DNA from: DATADD01 sp046262355
Lineage (GTDB): Bacteria; Actinomycetota; CADDZG01; WHSQ01
Direction of reading: 5' to 3'
Assembly: GCA_046262355.1 (NCBI GenBank)
Contig: JBHEMX010000101.1
Coordinates: 1 to 64,000, forward strand
DNA length: 64,000 bases
Shown: one piece after another, positions 35,291-44,035 of the stretch
How the letters are laid out: each line of letters opens with the position of its first letter
Position numbering within the stretch: the stretch's first letter is position 1
The notes under the pieces: generated by a model
Seen by the model: the letters and a program-made list of their open reading frames with translations, nothing else
Database searches by the model: none
Told to the model about the DNA's origin: nothing
Translations under genes and position numbers: made by a program

Positions 35291-35319
35291 TTTATAGCAA
35301 AAGGCCGCTAGGCTGTCAA
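35291..35319 (-). promoter_or_regulatory. Consensus promoter of the hsp20 gene
   Basis: On the minus strand TTGACA (35314-35319) is followed, after exactly 17 bases, by TATAAA (35291-35296), 43 bases before the hsp20 ATG. It is one of the best sigma-70-type matches in the window and sits next to a HAIR-like dyad. Confidence 0.85.
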
Positions 35320-35326
35320 CATAAAA

Positions 35327-35347
35327 CATGAGTGCCTTGGACTCAAA
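35327..35347. promoter_or_regulatory. HAIR-type HspR operator upstream of hsp20
   Basis: The half-sites CATGAGT and ACTCAAA are separated by 7 bases, closely matching the HspR consensus CTTGAGT-N7-ACTCAAG. It lies 8 bases upstream of the hsp20 -35 box. hspR itself is at 43544-44023. Confidence 0.8.
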
Positions 35348-35443
35348 TCGAGGCGACCACATCAGGGCGCCAGAACCCGAGCCGCTTGAGATCCCGCACG
35401 GCGGGCGCGAGCTTCATCCTCACAGGCTCGCGGCCACCCGTTC

Positions 35444-36376
35444 CTAGTACCCGAGCTCGGGGTCCACCGGCCCCTCGAGCGGCTCCCCCGCCGCGAACCT
35501 ATGGACGTTGCGAGCGATGCGGGCGCACAACTCCGGCAGACCCATGACCCAGGTGTTGGCGACGTGCGGGGTGATGATGACGTCGTCCAGCGACCACAGC
35601 GGGTGCCCCGCCGGCAGCGGCTCGGGGTCCGTGACGTCGAGTGCGGCGCCGCCGATGGATCCGTCCTCGAGCGCCGCGACGAGTGCGTCGGTGTCGACGA
35701 GGCCGCCGCGCGCCACGTTGATGAGCCAGGCCTGCGGCGCCATGCGCCCGAGCATGGCGGCGTCGAACAATCCCTTGGTCGCCGGCGTGTAGGCCGCCGC
35801 CAGCACCACGAAGTCCGCCTCGGGCAGGACGCCGGGAAGCTCGTCGATCGTGACCGTCCGGTCGGCGCCGTCGAGCGGACGACCCGAGCGGTTGACGCCG
35901 ATCACGCGCGCCCCGAGAGGAGCGAGCATGGCCGGCAGCGGCGCGCCGATCCCGCCCGTGCCCACCACCACCACCGTGCAGCCCCACAGCCGTCGCTCCC
36001 GGGAATCCGGACCCTCGCCGTGCCACGCGTGTGCGCGCGCGTGCTCGTGCATGCGGCGCGCCGCCATGATCATGAACCCCAGGGCATGCTCCGCGCAGGC
36101 GTGGCCGAAGGTCCCCTTGGCGCACGTCCAGCTCCGGCTCGGGTCGACGACGCCGGCGGTCACGAACGGCTCGATCCCGGCCGACGGCAGCTGGACCCAG
36201 CGCGCCGGCGACGACTCGAGCACGCGTCCCAGGCCCACGGGATCCGAGGGATCGATCCACACGATCGCGTCGGCGACGGACGCGTCGGAGATGTGTCCCC
36301 CGCCGTCCTCGACCGCCCGAACGATGTCGGCATCGGTGCCCGGGAGGACCGCCACCCGCGGCCCGTTCCCGGTCAC
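35444..36376 (-). CDS. D-isomer specific 2-hydroxyacid dehydrogenase
   Basis: A 310-residue NAD(P)-dependent dehydrogenase. It has the Rossmann motif V-V-V-G-T-G-G-I-G, catalytic Arg in N-V-A-R-G-G, Glu in D-P-E-P-L-P and His in T-P-H-V-A-N. The GTG start overlaps the zinc-ribbon gene stop by 4 bases. The substrate cannot be told; GhrA/SerA-like members are similar. Confidence 0.88.
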   Translation of the reverse strand: MTGNGPRVAVLPGTDADIVRAVEDGGGHISDASVADAIVWIDPSDPVGLGRVLESSPARWVQLPSAGIEPFVTAGVVDPSRSWTCAKGTFGHACAEHALGFMIMAARRMHEHARAHAWHGEGPDSRERRLWGCTVVVVGTGGIGAPLPAMLAPLGARVIGVNRSGRPLDGADRTVTIDELPGVLPEADFVVLAAAYTPATKGLFDAAMLGRMAPQAWLINVARGGLVDTDALVAALEDGSIGGAALDVTDPEPLPAGHPLWSLDDVIITPHVANTWVMGLPELCARIARNVHRFAAGEPLEGPVDPELGY

Positions 36377-36540
36377 AGCAGCGGCTCGGCCGCGTCGGCG
36401 ATGTCGCCGGCGCCGCAGCTCGGGCACGCTCGCCGCTCACCCGCGTGCAGCGGGAAGACGTCGCCGCAGCGCTCGCAGCGGAGGACGACGAGCTCGTCCA
36501 CCCCACTCGGGCCGCCGGAGTTGCTCTCGTCGGGGTTCAT
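36373..36540 (-). CDS. 55-residue zinc-ribbon protein
   Basis: A small protein with two Cys pairs, C-E-R-C-G and C-P-S-C-G, spaced like an FmdB/rubredoxin-type zinc ribbon. The ATG giving M-N-P-D-E-S is used. It overlaps and precedes the dehydrogenase gene. Function unknown; likely a regulatory or assembly accessory. Confidence 0.65.
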   Translation of the reverse strand: MNPDESNSGGPSGVDELVVLRCERCGDVFPLHAGERRACPSCGAGDIADAAEPLL

Positions 36541-36621
36541 CGCAGGAGCGTACCCGCCGGGACGAGGGACTTTTCGCGGGCTCGAGGGGTTTGGGTCGAG
36601 CCAGGGGGAATCTTCCACCCT

Positions 36622-36810
36622 ATGGGTGACAAGGCGAGCAAAGAGCGAAGGAGGCCGTTCCGGCAGCGCCTGGACGCGGTCAACAAGGCGGTAGCCATCA
36701 ACCTCGGCGAGGGCAGCTCACGCACCAGCGTCAGCAGTCGCCGGCGCATCGTCCAGCGGGACGGGAACACCACAGTTGTCGAGGAACGGACGGAAAGGAG
36801 GGAGGGATGA
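36622..36810 (+). CDS. 62-residue basic peptide heading the peptide/M50 cassette
   Basis: An arginine-rich small protein (K-E-R-R-R-P-F-R-Q-R near the start). Its centre, V-N-K-A-V-A-I-N-L-G-E-G-S-S, matches the N-x-A-V-A-x-N segment found in the peptides and the secreted protein downstream. Its stop overlaps the first peptide's ATG by 4 bases, so the genes are translationally linked. No known family. Confidence 0.6.
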   Translation: MGDKASKERRRPFRQRLDAVNKAVAINLGEGSSRTSVSSRRRIVQRDGNTTVVEERTERREG

Positions 36811-37018
36811 GTGAGGAGCGGGCCGGCGGAGACCTCACCGTCGAGGAGCTCGAGCAGCACGGGAGCGAGCAGCTCCCCGAACGCGAGGAGATGTCGCTGA
36901 TCAACACGAACATCGCGGGCCCCCGGTGAACGGGGCCGTGGCGCTCAATGCGCTCAGCGACGACTCGACCGCCGTGGCCAACGCGGAGCAGAACGCGGAC
37001 ATCGACCAGAGCACCTAA
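36807..37018 (+). pseudogene. Precursor-like peptide 1, frameshifted
   Basis: The ATG frame runs 40 codons to a stop at 36929. It carries the shared leader E-Q-L-P-E-R-E-E-M-S-L-I-N-T-N-I-A, then breaks at a run of five C (36920-36924). Adding one C joins it to a frame that continues P-V-N-G-A-V-A-L-N-A-L-S-D-D-S and ends D-I-D-Q-S-T at 37018, exactly like peptide 3. So it is a third copy of the family with a 1-base deletion, real or from sequencing. Confidence 0.7.
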
Positions 37019-37029
37019 GAGGAGGTTTC

Positions 37030-37227
37030 ATGAAGGAAGAAGCGGGACGGCCCGAGGCACTATCTGAAGAGGAGCTGGCGCAGCACGAAGGCGAGCAGCT
37101 TCCCGAGCGAGAAGAGATGTCGCTCGTGAACGCCAACATCGCCGTGCCGGTCAACGCGGCGGTCGCGGCGAATGTGCTGTCGGACGACGCCGTCGCAATC
37201 AGGCGACCTGATAGGAGGCCACGATGA
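37030..37227 (+). CDS. Precursor-like peptide 2, C-terminus probably shifted
   Basis: A 65-codon frame with AGGAGG ahead of the ATG. The leader L-S-E-E-E-L-A-Q-H-E-G-E-Q-L-P-E-R-E-E-M and the V-N-A-A-V-A-A-N-V-L-S-D segment match peptide 3. The end is different and arginine-rich (R-R-P-D-R-R-P-R), and it runs over the next ribosome site. Adding one A at 37197-37198 would give V-A-N-Q-A-T and a stop just before that site, which resembles the D-Q-S-T end of peptides 1 and 3. Confidence 0.7.
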   Translation: MKEEAGRPEALSEEELAQHEGEQLPEREEMSLVNANIAVPVNAAVAANVLSDDAVAIRRPDRRPR

Positions 37228-37442
37228 CCGAGAAGATGACCGAGAAGAAGTCGGAAGAGCTGTCCGAGGAAGAGCTGGCGCAGCACGAAGGCGAGCAACT
37301 CCCGGAGCGTGAGGAGATGGCCTTGATCAACGCCAACCTCGCGGCCCCCGTCAATGCGGCCGTCGCGGCCAACGTGCTGTCGGACGGCTCGGTCGCCTAC
37401 GCGAACGCCGAGCAAGACGTCGACATCGACCAGAGCACCTAG
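37224..37442 (+). CDS. Precursor-like peptide 3, intact
   Basis: A 72-residue intact member of the tandem family, overlapping peptide 2 by 4 bases with AGGAGG 5 bases before the ATG. An acidic N-terminal half (L-S-E-E-E-L-A-Q-H-E-G-E-Q-L-P-E-R-E-E-M) is followed by A-L-I-N-A-N-L-A-A-P-V-N-A-A-V and a small-residue tail ending D-V-D-I-D-Q-S-T. The acidic conserved leader, variable tail, tandem copies and a downstream PqqD-like/M50 protein are the layout of RiPP precursors; no cysteine is present. A beta-rich surface peptide is the alternative. Confidence 0.75.
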   Translation: MTEKMTEKKSEELSEEELAQHEGEQLPEREEMALINANLAAPVNAAVAANVLSDGSVAYANAEQDVDIDQST

Positions 37443-37466
37443 GAGATCACAGCAGCACGTGCACGG

Positions 37467-37490
37467 AAAGGCGGCCGTGCGGCCGCCTTT
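37467..37490 (+). terminator. Hairpin after the peptide genes
   Basis: A perfect 10-bp stem (37467-37476 with 37481-37490) has a 4-nt loop and is followed by CTCTT. It is placed 24 bases after the last peptide stop, so most transcription may end here. That would make the peptides more abundant than the protease downstream. Confidence 0.75.
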
Positions 37491-37546
37491 CTCTTAGCGG
37501 GGCCCGTTCCAGGAGAGGTCAGAGATCAACTCCAAGACAGCGGCGG

Positions 37547-39363
37547 TTGACGCCGCCGGCGGCGGCGGGCAGGGGGCCGGCGAGCAAGGCTCGGCGCCCT
37601 CGGACGTCCCGCGCCTGTGCCGGGACGTCGAGCTCCTGGGCCGTTACGAGGGATCGGGCTTCAAGGAGCCCCGGTACCTGTGCGCCGGTCCGACGACCAG
37701 CTCATCCAGCTGACCGACCTTCTCTACCTCGTCCTCGAAAACATCGACGGCAAGCGGGACCTGGACGACATCGCCGGGCGGGTCGGCGAGAGCTATGGGC
37801 GGCGCGTGAGCGCGGACAACGTGCGGCAGCTCGTGGAGGGGACCCTCACCGCCGACGGCCTCGTAAGGCGGGCCGACGGCTCAGAGGCCAAGCTCGAGAA
37901 GCTCGATCCGCTGCTGCGCCTGAAGCTCCGCACCAAACGCTCATCCCGGAGCGGGCCGTGAACCTGGTGGCCACGGTGCTGCGGCCGCTGTTCTGGCCGC
38001 CCGTCGTGCTCGTGACGCTGGGGGCTCTGGTCGCCGTGGACGTCTGGTACTTCGGGCAGCACGGGATCGGGGCAGAGCCTCAGGGGGATGATCTACCAAC
38101 CGCTCACCATGCTGCTCCTCTACGGGCTGCTGGTGCTCTCGGTTGGGTGGCACGAGCTGGGGCATGCGACCGCTTGTCGCTACGGCGGCGCCCGGCCCGG
38201 GAAGGTCGGCTTCGGCATCTACATCATCTGGCCGGCCTTCTACACCGACGTGACCGACGTCTACAGCCTCGGCAAGGCGGGGAGGGTAAGAACCGATCTC
38301 GGCGGCGTCTACTTCAACGCGCTCTTCTCTATCGCCACCGCGGGCGTCTACTTCCTCACTCGCTTCGAGCCGATCCTGGTGTTGATCGTGATCCAGCACG
38401 CCCTCGTGATCTACCAGTTCATGCCCTTCCTGCGGCTCGACGGCTACTTCGTCGTCGGCGACCTGACGGGCGTACCCGATCTCTTCACGCGCATCAAGCC
38501 CACCCTCGCGGGTCTCTTGCCGTGGAAGGACAACCCCAAGGCGGTCACCGAGCCTCAAGCCGTGGGTGCGCGCGGTCATGACCGTGTGGGTGGTCACGGA
38601 GGCCCCGTTGTTGCTCTTCCTGTTCACGATGATGGTTCTGGCGCCCCCCCGCACCCTCGCGACCGCGTGGGACTCGTTCTGGGTCCAAGCGGACAAGATC
38701 TCTGCCGCCTTGAGCGACGGCGATCAGGCGGTCGCGGCGATAGGAGGAGTGAGAGCCGCACTGATCGTGTTGCCCTTGGCCGGCATGAGCATCACGTTCA
38801 CGCGCGTGACCAAGCGCCTCGGCGCCGGGTTGGTCGGCCTGGCGCGCCGGCGCCCGCTCGTGGGGGGCGTCGCCGGACTCGCGCTGATCGCCGCCCTAGC
38901 CGCAACCGCAGCCGTTCTCCTGCCCAATGGGGAGTACAGGCCGATACAGCCCGGTGAGAAGTGGACGGTGCAGGAGGCGGTTGCGAGCGCCGCCGCGGTG
39001 GGAACCGGTCGCCCCAGCCTGACCGAGGAGCGCGCCCGTGAGCTCGGCGGGGCCCCGACGGTGCGCTCCGGCAACGCGGATGCTCCCGGCGCCGCCGGCG
39101 CGGATGCTCCCGGCGAGGGCGGCGCGTCCGGAGCCGATCAAGCTCCGGCGGATCTCGACGCCGGGAGCAGCGCCGACGCGGGCTCGAGCGACGCGGCCGA
39201 GGACGATCCCGGCACCGCAACCGAGGACCTTTCCGGCGCCGACGACGTCGACGAAGCCGCCGACGATGCCGAGGCGGCCGAAGGTGACACCCCCACGCCG
39301 TCGCCTTCTCCCTCGGCGTCGCCGTCCCCGACCATCACGCCCGAGGAGGACCACGAGGAGTGA
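37547..39363 (+). pseudogene. PqqD-like domain fused to M50 membrane protease, frameshifted
   Basis: Joined frames give a roughly 600-residue protein. Residues 20-120 are a PqqD-like fold, the class of RiPP recognition element (L-L-G-R-Y-E-G-S-G-F-K-E-P, then R-R-V-S-A-D-N-V-R-Q-L-V). A multi-span M50 site-2 protease follows with W-H-E-L-G-H and L-R-L-D-G-Y, then an acidic A/D/P/S-rich tail. Four single-base indels break it: a missing base at 37680-37681, one near 37936, an extra G in 38069-38072 and an extra C at 38553-38554. The start is uncertain, because no ATG or GTG lies in the PqqD frame; a TTG at 37547 is the nearest start. The M50 segment 38088-38565 and the C-terminal part 38566-39363 are intact pieces. 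Confidence 0.7.
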
Positions 39364-40126
39364 CGCAGCGACGAGAGCTTCACGATCGACGGCGCTCGTA
39401 CGCCTGGCGGCCGCGTGCTCGCTGGCGCTCGTGCTGGTCGCAGCCCCTGCGGCGCGCGCCGAGGGTGGCGACAACACCGCGCTCGCGATCAACACGAAGG
39501 ACGGCTCGGCGCTGTTCAAGCTCGCCTTCAAGGTCCATCGAACGATGAACGGCGTCGTCGACCAATCCAACGCGGCCGTCGCCTACGCGAGCTGCGAGGA
39601 CTGTCAAACCGTCGCGGTGGCCATACAGATCGTGCTGGTCACCGGAGACGCCGACGTCGTCAGCCCCGAGAACCTCGCGCTCGCGCTCAACGAGGGCTGC
39701 ACCTCGTGCGACACGCTGGCGTTTGCCTACCAATACGTCACGAGCACGGGCGGACCCGTTCACTTCGACGCCGACGGCAACAAGGAGCTCGCCGAGATTC
39801 GCGGGGCCTTCCATGACCTCGGCAAGCAGGAGGGCTTGACGATCGAGCAGATCCAAGCGGAGGTCGACGCGCTCGTCGAGCGGCTCTACGCGACCGTGGA
39901 CGAGCACCTCGTCCTGGCGGGCTCCGCACAGGACGAGGACACGGGCGTCGAGGAAGGCGAGCCCACGCCGACGGAGACGCCCGCGCAGGAGGACACTGCA
40001 ACGCCGGCGCCCTCGAACGAGGGCCCGTCGCCGACCTCCGAGCCGTCGCCCTCACCGTCGCCCTCGCCGAGCTCCGACCCCGCGACCGAGGAGTCGCCCG
40101 AGCCGTCGCCCACAACGCCGTCATGA
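39360..40126 (+). pseudogene. Secreted protein with two CxxC pairs, start region shifted
   Basis: From about 39386 the frame encodes a signal peptide (L-V-R-L-A-A-A-C-S-L-A-L-V-L-V) cut after A-R-A. A mature domain follows, beginning G-G-D-N-T-A-L-A-I-N-T-K-D-G-S, with Y-A-S-C-E-D-C-Q-T-V-A and E-G-C-T-S-C-D-T-L-A-F-A-Y, then a helix and a long T/P/S/E-rich tail. No start codon lies in that frame after the M50 stop. The GTG overlapping that stop (39360) is in another frame, so one base is probably missing between 39363 and 39386. The N-T-A-L-A-I-N segment matches the small peptides upstream. I have seen such CxxC proteins beside M50 'peptide zinc metalloprotease' genes, but no function is known. 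Confidence 0.65.
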
Positions 40127-40924
40127 GACCGCGCGCCTGCATCATGGCCGCGCTCGGCATGCTCTTGGTGCTCGTGGCGTGCGGTCCCGACGAGTCTACC
40201 GACAGCCTCTCGACATCGCTGTCTCGGCTCGGTGACATCACGAGCGGCACCATGCGCCTCAGCGTCGTGAGCGCGACCGAGGGAGGTCGGCGGGCCGGCT
40301 TCGAGCTCGAGGGGCCCTTCTCGATCCCCCGACGACGACTCCCTCCCGATCGCATGGCTGTCCTATACGCGCATCGGCCCGAGCGACGATCCCGCTCTCG
40401 TGTTCATCTCGACCGGGGACGCCGCGTTCATGGAGATGGACGGCGCCACCTACGAGCTGCCGCCGGAACAGGTGGCGGGACTGCGAGGGTCACCCGACGC
40501 CTCCCGCCGGGGACCGTTCGACGAGCTCGACGTCGACTCCTGGGTCATCGACCCGGCCGTGGAGGAGGGCGCTCGGCTCGACGGGGTACCGACCGAGCGC
40601 CTGCGCGCCGAGGTCGATGTCGTTGCCGCCCTGAACGACCTCATCGGCATGGCCGGCAGCCTCGGAGCGCAGACGGAGCCCATAGAGGGGGAAGACGCAG
40701 AGCGTCTGCGGCGCGTCGTACGTGCGGCGCAGCTCGAGCTCAGCACGGGCAGGGAGGACGGGCTCCTCCGGAGGCTGACGCTCGACGTCGACCTGGGCGC
40801 ACGGCCGGCGCCGGCCCTGCGGGAGGCGCTTGACGGCCTCCTCGGCGTGAGCTTCTCTCTGCGCCTCGATATCTCGGGGCCCAACGAGCCGGTGCAGGTG
40901 TCGGCGCCGCTGAGTGGGTCGTGA
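40123..40924 (+). pseudogene. Lipoprotein, frameshifted
   Basis: A signal with lipobox V-L-V-A-C opens a protein that changes frame at a run of five C (40326-40330). Removing one C joins it to the long second part (from about 40331) that ends at 40924, about 266 residues in all. The repeated S-G-T-M-R-L-S and later L-R-A-E-V-D-V and L-T-L-D-V-D-L strands resemble LppX/LprG-type lipid-carrier lipoproteins. It overlaps the secreted CxxC gene by 4 bases and is probably the last gene of the cassette, convergent with clpB. Confidence 0.62.
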
Positions 40925-40941
40925 GGCGCCATATCGATCGC

Positions 40942-43530
40942 TCAGGACCCACTCGGCCGTGGCTTGAAGCCGAGCGCGCCGTCCTCGACCGTCACATCGA
41001 CGGCATCGCCGTCCCTGAACGTGCCGTCGAGCAGCTGGAGCGCGAGCTCGTTGGTGATCTCCCTCTGGATCAGCCGCTTGAGCGGGCGCGCACCGTAAGC
41101 GGGGTCGTACCCCTTGTGCGCGAGATAGCGGCGCGCCTCGTCCGAGATGTGCAGAGCGATCTTGCGCTCCGCCAGGCGCTGCGCGAACGCGTCGAGCTGG
41201 ATGCCGACGATGCGCTCGAGATCGGCGGTCTCCAGACGATCGAACACGATGATCTCGTCGACGCGGTTGAGGAACTCCGGCTTGAAGTGGTCCCTCACGG
41301 TCGCCATGACCTTCTCTTCGACCGACTCGGCGGTCTCGCCCGGCGACAGGATCCACTGCGATCCTAGGTTGGAAGTCATGATGATCACCGTGTTCTTGAA
41401 ATGCACCGTGCGCCCTTGGCCATCGGTGAGCCGGCCGTCGTCGAGTATCTGCAGCAACACGTTGAAGACATCGGGATGCGCCTTCTCGATCTCGTCGAGC
41501 AACACCACGGAGTAGGGGCGGCGCCGCACGGCCTCGGTTAGCTGACCGCCCTCCTCGTAGCCGACGTAGCCGGGCGGCGCGCCGACGAGACGACTGACCG
41601 TGTGCTTTTCCATGTACTCGGTCATGTCGAGACGGATCATCGCGCGCTCGTCGTCGAAGAGGAACTCCGCCAGGGCGCGCGCCAGCTCGGTCTTCCCGAC
41701 GCCCGTGGGGCCGAGGAAGATGAAGGACCCGATCGGGCGCTCGGGATCCGAGAGGCCGGAGCGGGCGCGCCTGATCGCGTTCGATACCGCGGTCACCGCC
41801 TCATCCTGACCGATCACGCGCTCGTGCAACCCGTCCTCCATCTTCACGAGCTTGTCGATCTCGCCCTCCATCAGCTTTGCGACGGGAACACCCGTCCAGC
41901 GCGACACGACCTCCGCGACGTCCTCCTCGTCGACCTCTTCCTTCAGGAACTTGCGATCGCTCTGCAGCTGCTGCAGCTGCGCGTTGGACGCGACGAGCTC
42001 GTTCTCGAGCGACACCAGACGTCCGTAGCGCAGCTCGGCCGCGCGGTTGAGGTCGCCGTCGCGCTCGGCGCGCTCCGCGTCCCCCTTCGTCTGCTCTATC
42101 TCTGCCTTGAGAACGCGGATCGCATCGATCGCCTTGCGCTCCTCGGCCCAGTGAGCCTTCATGCCGTCCATGTCCTCGTGAAGACCGGCGAGCTCGCGCT
42201 CGATGTCCTCGAGTCGCTCCTTGGAGGCGGGGTCCGTCTCTTTGGACAGAGCCGCTCTTTCGATCTCCAACTGCTTGGCGCGCCGGTCGAGCACATCTAT
42301 CTCGGTCGGCATCGAGTCGATCTCGATGCGAAGGCGCGAGGCCGCCTCGTCGATCAGATCGATCGCCTTGTCGGGGAGGAAACGACCCGTCACGTACCGA
42401 TCCGAGAGCATCGCCGCTGCGACCAGCGCCGCGTCTTGGATCCGCACTCCGTGGTGCACCTCGTAGCGTTCCTTGAGCCCGCGCAGGATCGCGATCGTGT
42501 CGACGACGGAGGGCTCGCCGACGAGCACGGGCTGGAAGCGGCGCTCGAGCGCGGGATCCTTCTCCACGTGCTTGCGGTACTCGTCGAGCGTCGTGGCACC
42601 GATCATGCGCAACTCGCCGCGCGCGAGCATCGGCTTGATCATGTTGCCGGCGTCGACCGCTCCCTCTGCCGCGCCTGCGCCGACGACCGTATGCAGCTCG
42701 TCGACGAACGTGATGACCTCGCCTTCGGAGTCCGCTATCTCCTTGAGCACCGCCTTGAGGCGCTCCTCGAACTCCCCTCGGTACTTGGAGCCTGCGACCA
42801 TCGAGCCGATGTCGAGCGAGATGAGCCGCTTGCTGCGCAGCGACTCCGGAACATCTCCGGCCACGATCCTGTTCGCGAGGCCCTCCGCGATCGCGGTCTT
42901 TCCTACTCCGGGCTCGCCGATCAGCACGGGGTTGTTCTTCGTGCGGCGCGACAGCACCTGGATCACCCGCCGGATCTCCTCGTCGCGTCCGATGACCGGG
43001 TCGAGCTTGCCGCGGCGCGCCGCCTCGGTAAGGTCGCGTCCGAAGCGCTCGAGCGCCTGGTACTTCTCCTCGGGGGTCTGGTCCGTCACGCGCTGCGAGC
43101 CGCGGATCTCCTTGAGCGCGGCGAGCACGTTCGCGCGCGTCACGCCGGCATCGGCAAGCATGCGCGCGGTCTCGTCGCGCTGCTCAACGAGCGCGAGCAG
43201 CAGGTGCTCCGTGGAGACGTACGCGTCGCCGAGCGAGTCGGCTTCGTCGAACGCACGCTCGAGCACCGAACGCAACGCCGAGGACGTGTAGGTCTCCACG
43301 TGTCCGTAGACCTTGGGCAGACGGTCGAGCACGGCTTCGAGCTTGGCTCGCATCCCTTGCGGCGCGACGCCGAGCTTCTGGAGCAGTGGCAGGATGACGC
43401 CGTCGCTCTGGCCCAGCAGCGCACCCAAGAGATGAGCGCCGTCGACCTGTTGGTGGTTGAGGCCACCGGCGAGACGCTGCGCCGCCGCCAGGGCCTCCTG
43501 TGACTTAAGAGTCAGCTTGTTTGCGTCCAT
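40942..43530 (-). CDS. clpB: Disaggregase ClpB
   Basis: ATP-driven chaperone that rescues aggregated proteins together with DnaK. The 862-residue protein has the N-domain, NBD1 (G-E-P-G-V-G-K-T-A), the long coiled-coil middle domain that sets ClpB apart from ClpC/ClpA, NBD2 (G-P-T-G-V-G-K-T-E) and no ClpP-binding loop that I can see. The ATG giving M-D-A-N-K-L is used. It follows hspR by 13 bases in the dnaK operon, so HspR control is expected. Confidence 0.95.
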   Translation of the reverse strand: MDANKLTLKSQEALAAAQRLAGGLNHQQVDGAHLLGALLGQSDGVILPLLQKLGVAPQGMRAKLEAVLDRLPKVYGHVETYTSSALRSVLERAFDEADSLGDAYVSTEHLLLALVEQRDETARMLADAGVTRANVLAALKEIRGSQRVTDQTPEEKYQALERFGRDLTEAARRGKLDPVIGRDEEIRRVIQVLSRRTKNNPVLIGEPGVGKTAIAEGLANRIVAGDVPESLRSKRLISLDIGSMVAGSKYRGEFEERLKAVLKEIADSEGEVITFVDELHTVVGAGAAEGAVDAGNMIKPMLARGELRMIGATTLDEYRKHVEKDPALERRFQPVLVGEPSVVDTIAILRGLKERYEVHHGVRIQDAALVAAAMLSDRYVTGRFLPDKAIDLIDEAASRLRIEIDSMPTEIDVLDRRAKQLEIERAALSKETDPASKERLEDIERELAGLHEDMDGMKAHWAEERKAIDAIRVLKAEIEQTKGDAERAERDGDLNRAAELRYGRLVSLENELVASNAQLQQLQSDRKFLKEEVDEEDVAEVVSRWTGVPVAKLMEGEIDKLVKMEDGLHERVIGQDEAVTAVSNAIRRARSGLSDPERPIGSFIFLGPTGVGKTELARALAEFLFDDERAMIRLDMTEYMEKHTVSRLVGAPPGYVGYEEGGQLTEAVRRRPYSVVLLDEIEKAHPDVFNVLLQILDDGRLTDGQGRTVHFKNTVIIMTSNLGSQWILSPGETAESVEEKVMATVRDHFKPEFLNRVDEIIVFDRLETADLERIVGIQLDAFAQRLAERKIALHISDEARRYLAHKGYDPAYGARPLKRLIQREITNELALQLLDGTFRDGDAVDVTVEDGALGFKPRPSGS

Positions 43531-43543
43531 AGCATCACTTCCG

Positions 43544-44023
43544 TTATTGATCGGTCGGCTTCGTTGCATCCTCGGAGATCGCCGGCGCTTGGAACACGCG
43601 TCTGCGCCCCGCTTCTTCGATCCTGTCCGAGCGCATAGCGCGCCTCATCCTGCGGATCTCACGCAGGGGCACGAGCGACATCGCCGCGCGCGCCTGCATC
43701 AGCTCCTCGAGACTCCGCTCGGCGCGATCGAGCTCGTCGAGCGCGGCGCCCAGCTCGTCTTGCGCCTGCGCGAGACGTTCCTCGAGCTCCATGATGCTCA
43801 TCACGCCGGCGAGGTTCACGCCTTCCTGCGTAAGCTGCTGGATCTTGCGCAGGCGGTCGATGTCGCGCTCCGAGTAGCGCCGCGTGTTGCCGGCGGTCCT
43901 CTGCGGGGAAAGCAGTCCCTTGCGTTCGTAGACCCTGAGTGTCTGGGGATGAACGCCTGCGAGCTCGGCCGCGACCGAGATGACGTAGATCGCTCGATTC
44001 GAACCTGCGCGCCTCGCCGCCAT
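43544..44023 (-). CDS. hspR: Heat-shock repressor HspR
   Basis: A MerR-family repressor that binds HAIR dyads and is titrated by DnaK. The 159-residue protein has an N-terminal winged helix (I-Y-V-I-S-V-A-A-E-L, L-R-V-Y-E-R-K-G-L-L) and a coiled coil from residue 75. It lies between dnaJ and clpB. HAIR-like sites precede dnaK and hsp20 in this window. Confidence 0.92.
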   Translation of the reverse strand: MAARRAGSNRAIYVISVAAELAGVHPQTLRVYERKGLLSPQRTAGNTRRYSERDIDRLRKIQQLTQEGVNLAGVMSIMELEERLAQAQDELGAALDELDRAERSLEELMQARAAMSLVPLREIRRMRRAMRSDRIEEAGRRRVFQAPAISEDATKPTDQ

Positions 44024-44035
44024 CGTCGACCTCCT

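Noticed and set aside
36807..37442. Lanthipeptide or lasso-peptide precursors
   Set aside because: The peptides contain no cysteine, no Ser/Thr-rich core matched to a LanM/LanB enzyme, and no lasso synthetase is nearby.
41602..43503. A 633-residue plus-strand reading frame opposite clpB
   Set aside because: It is the complement of clpB, whose motifs and length are complete; high GC keeps the opposite strand open.
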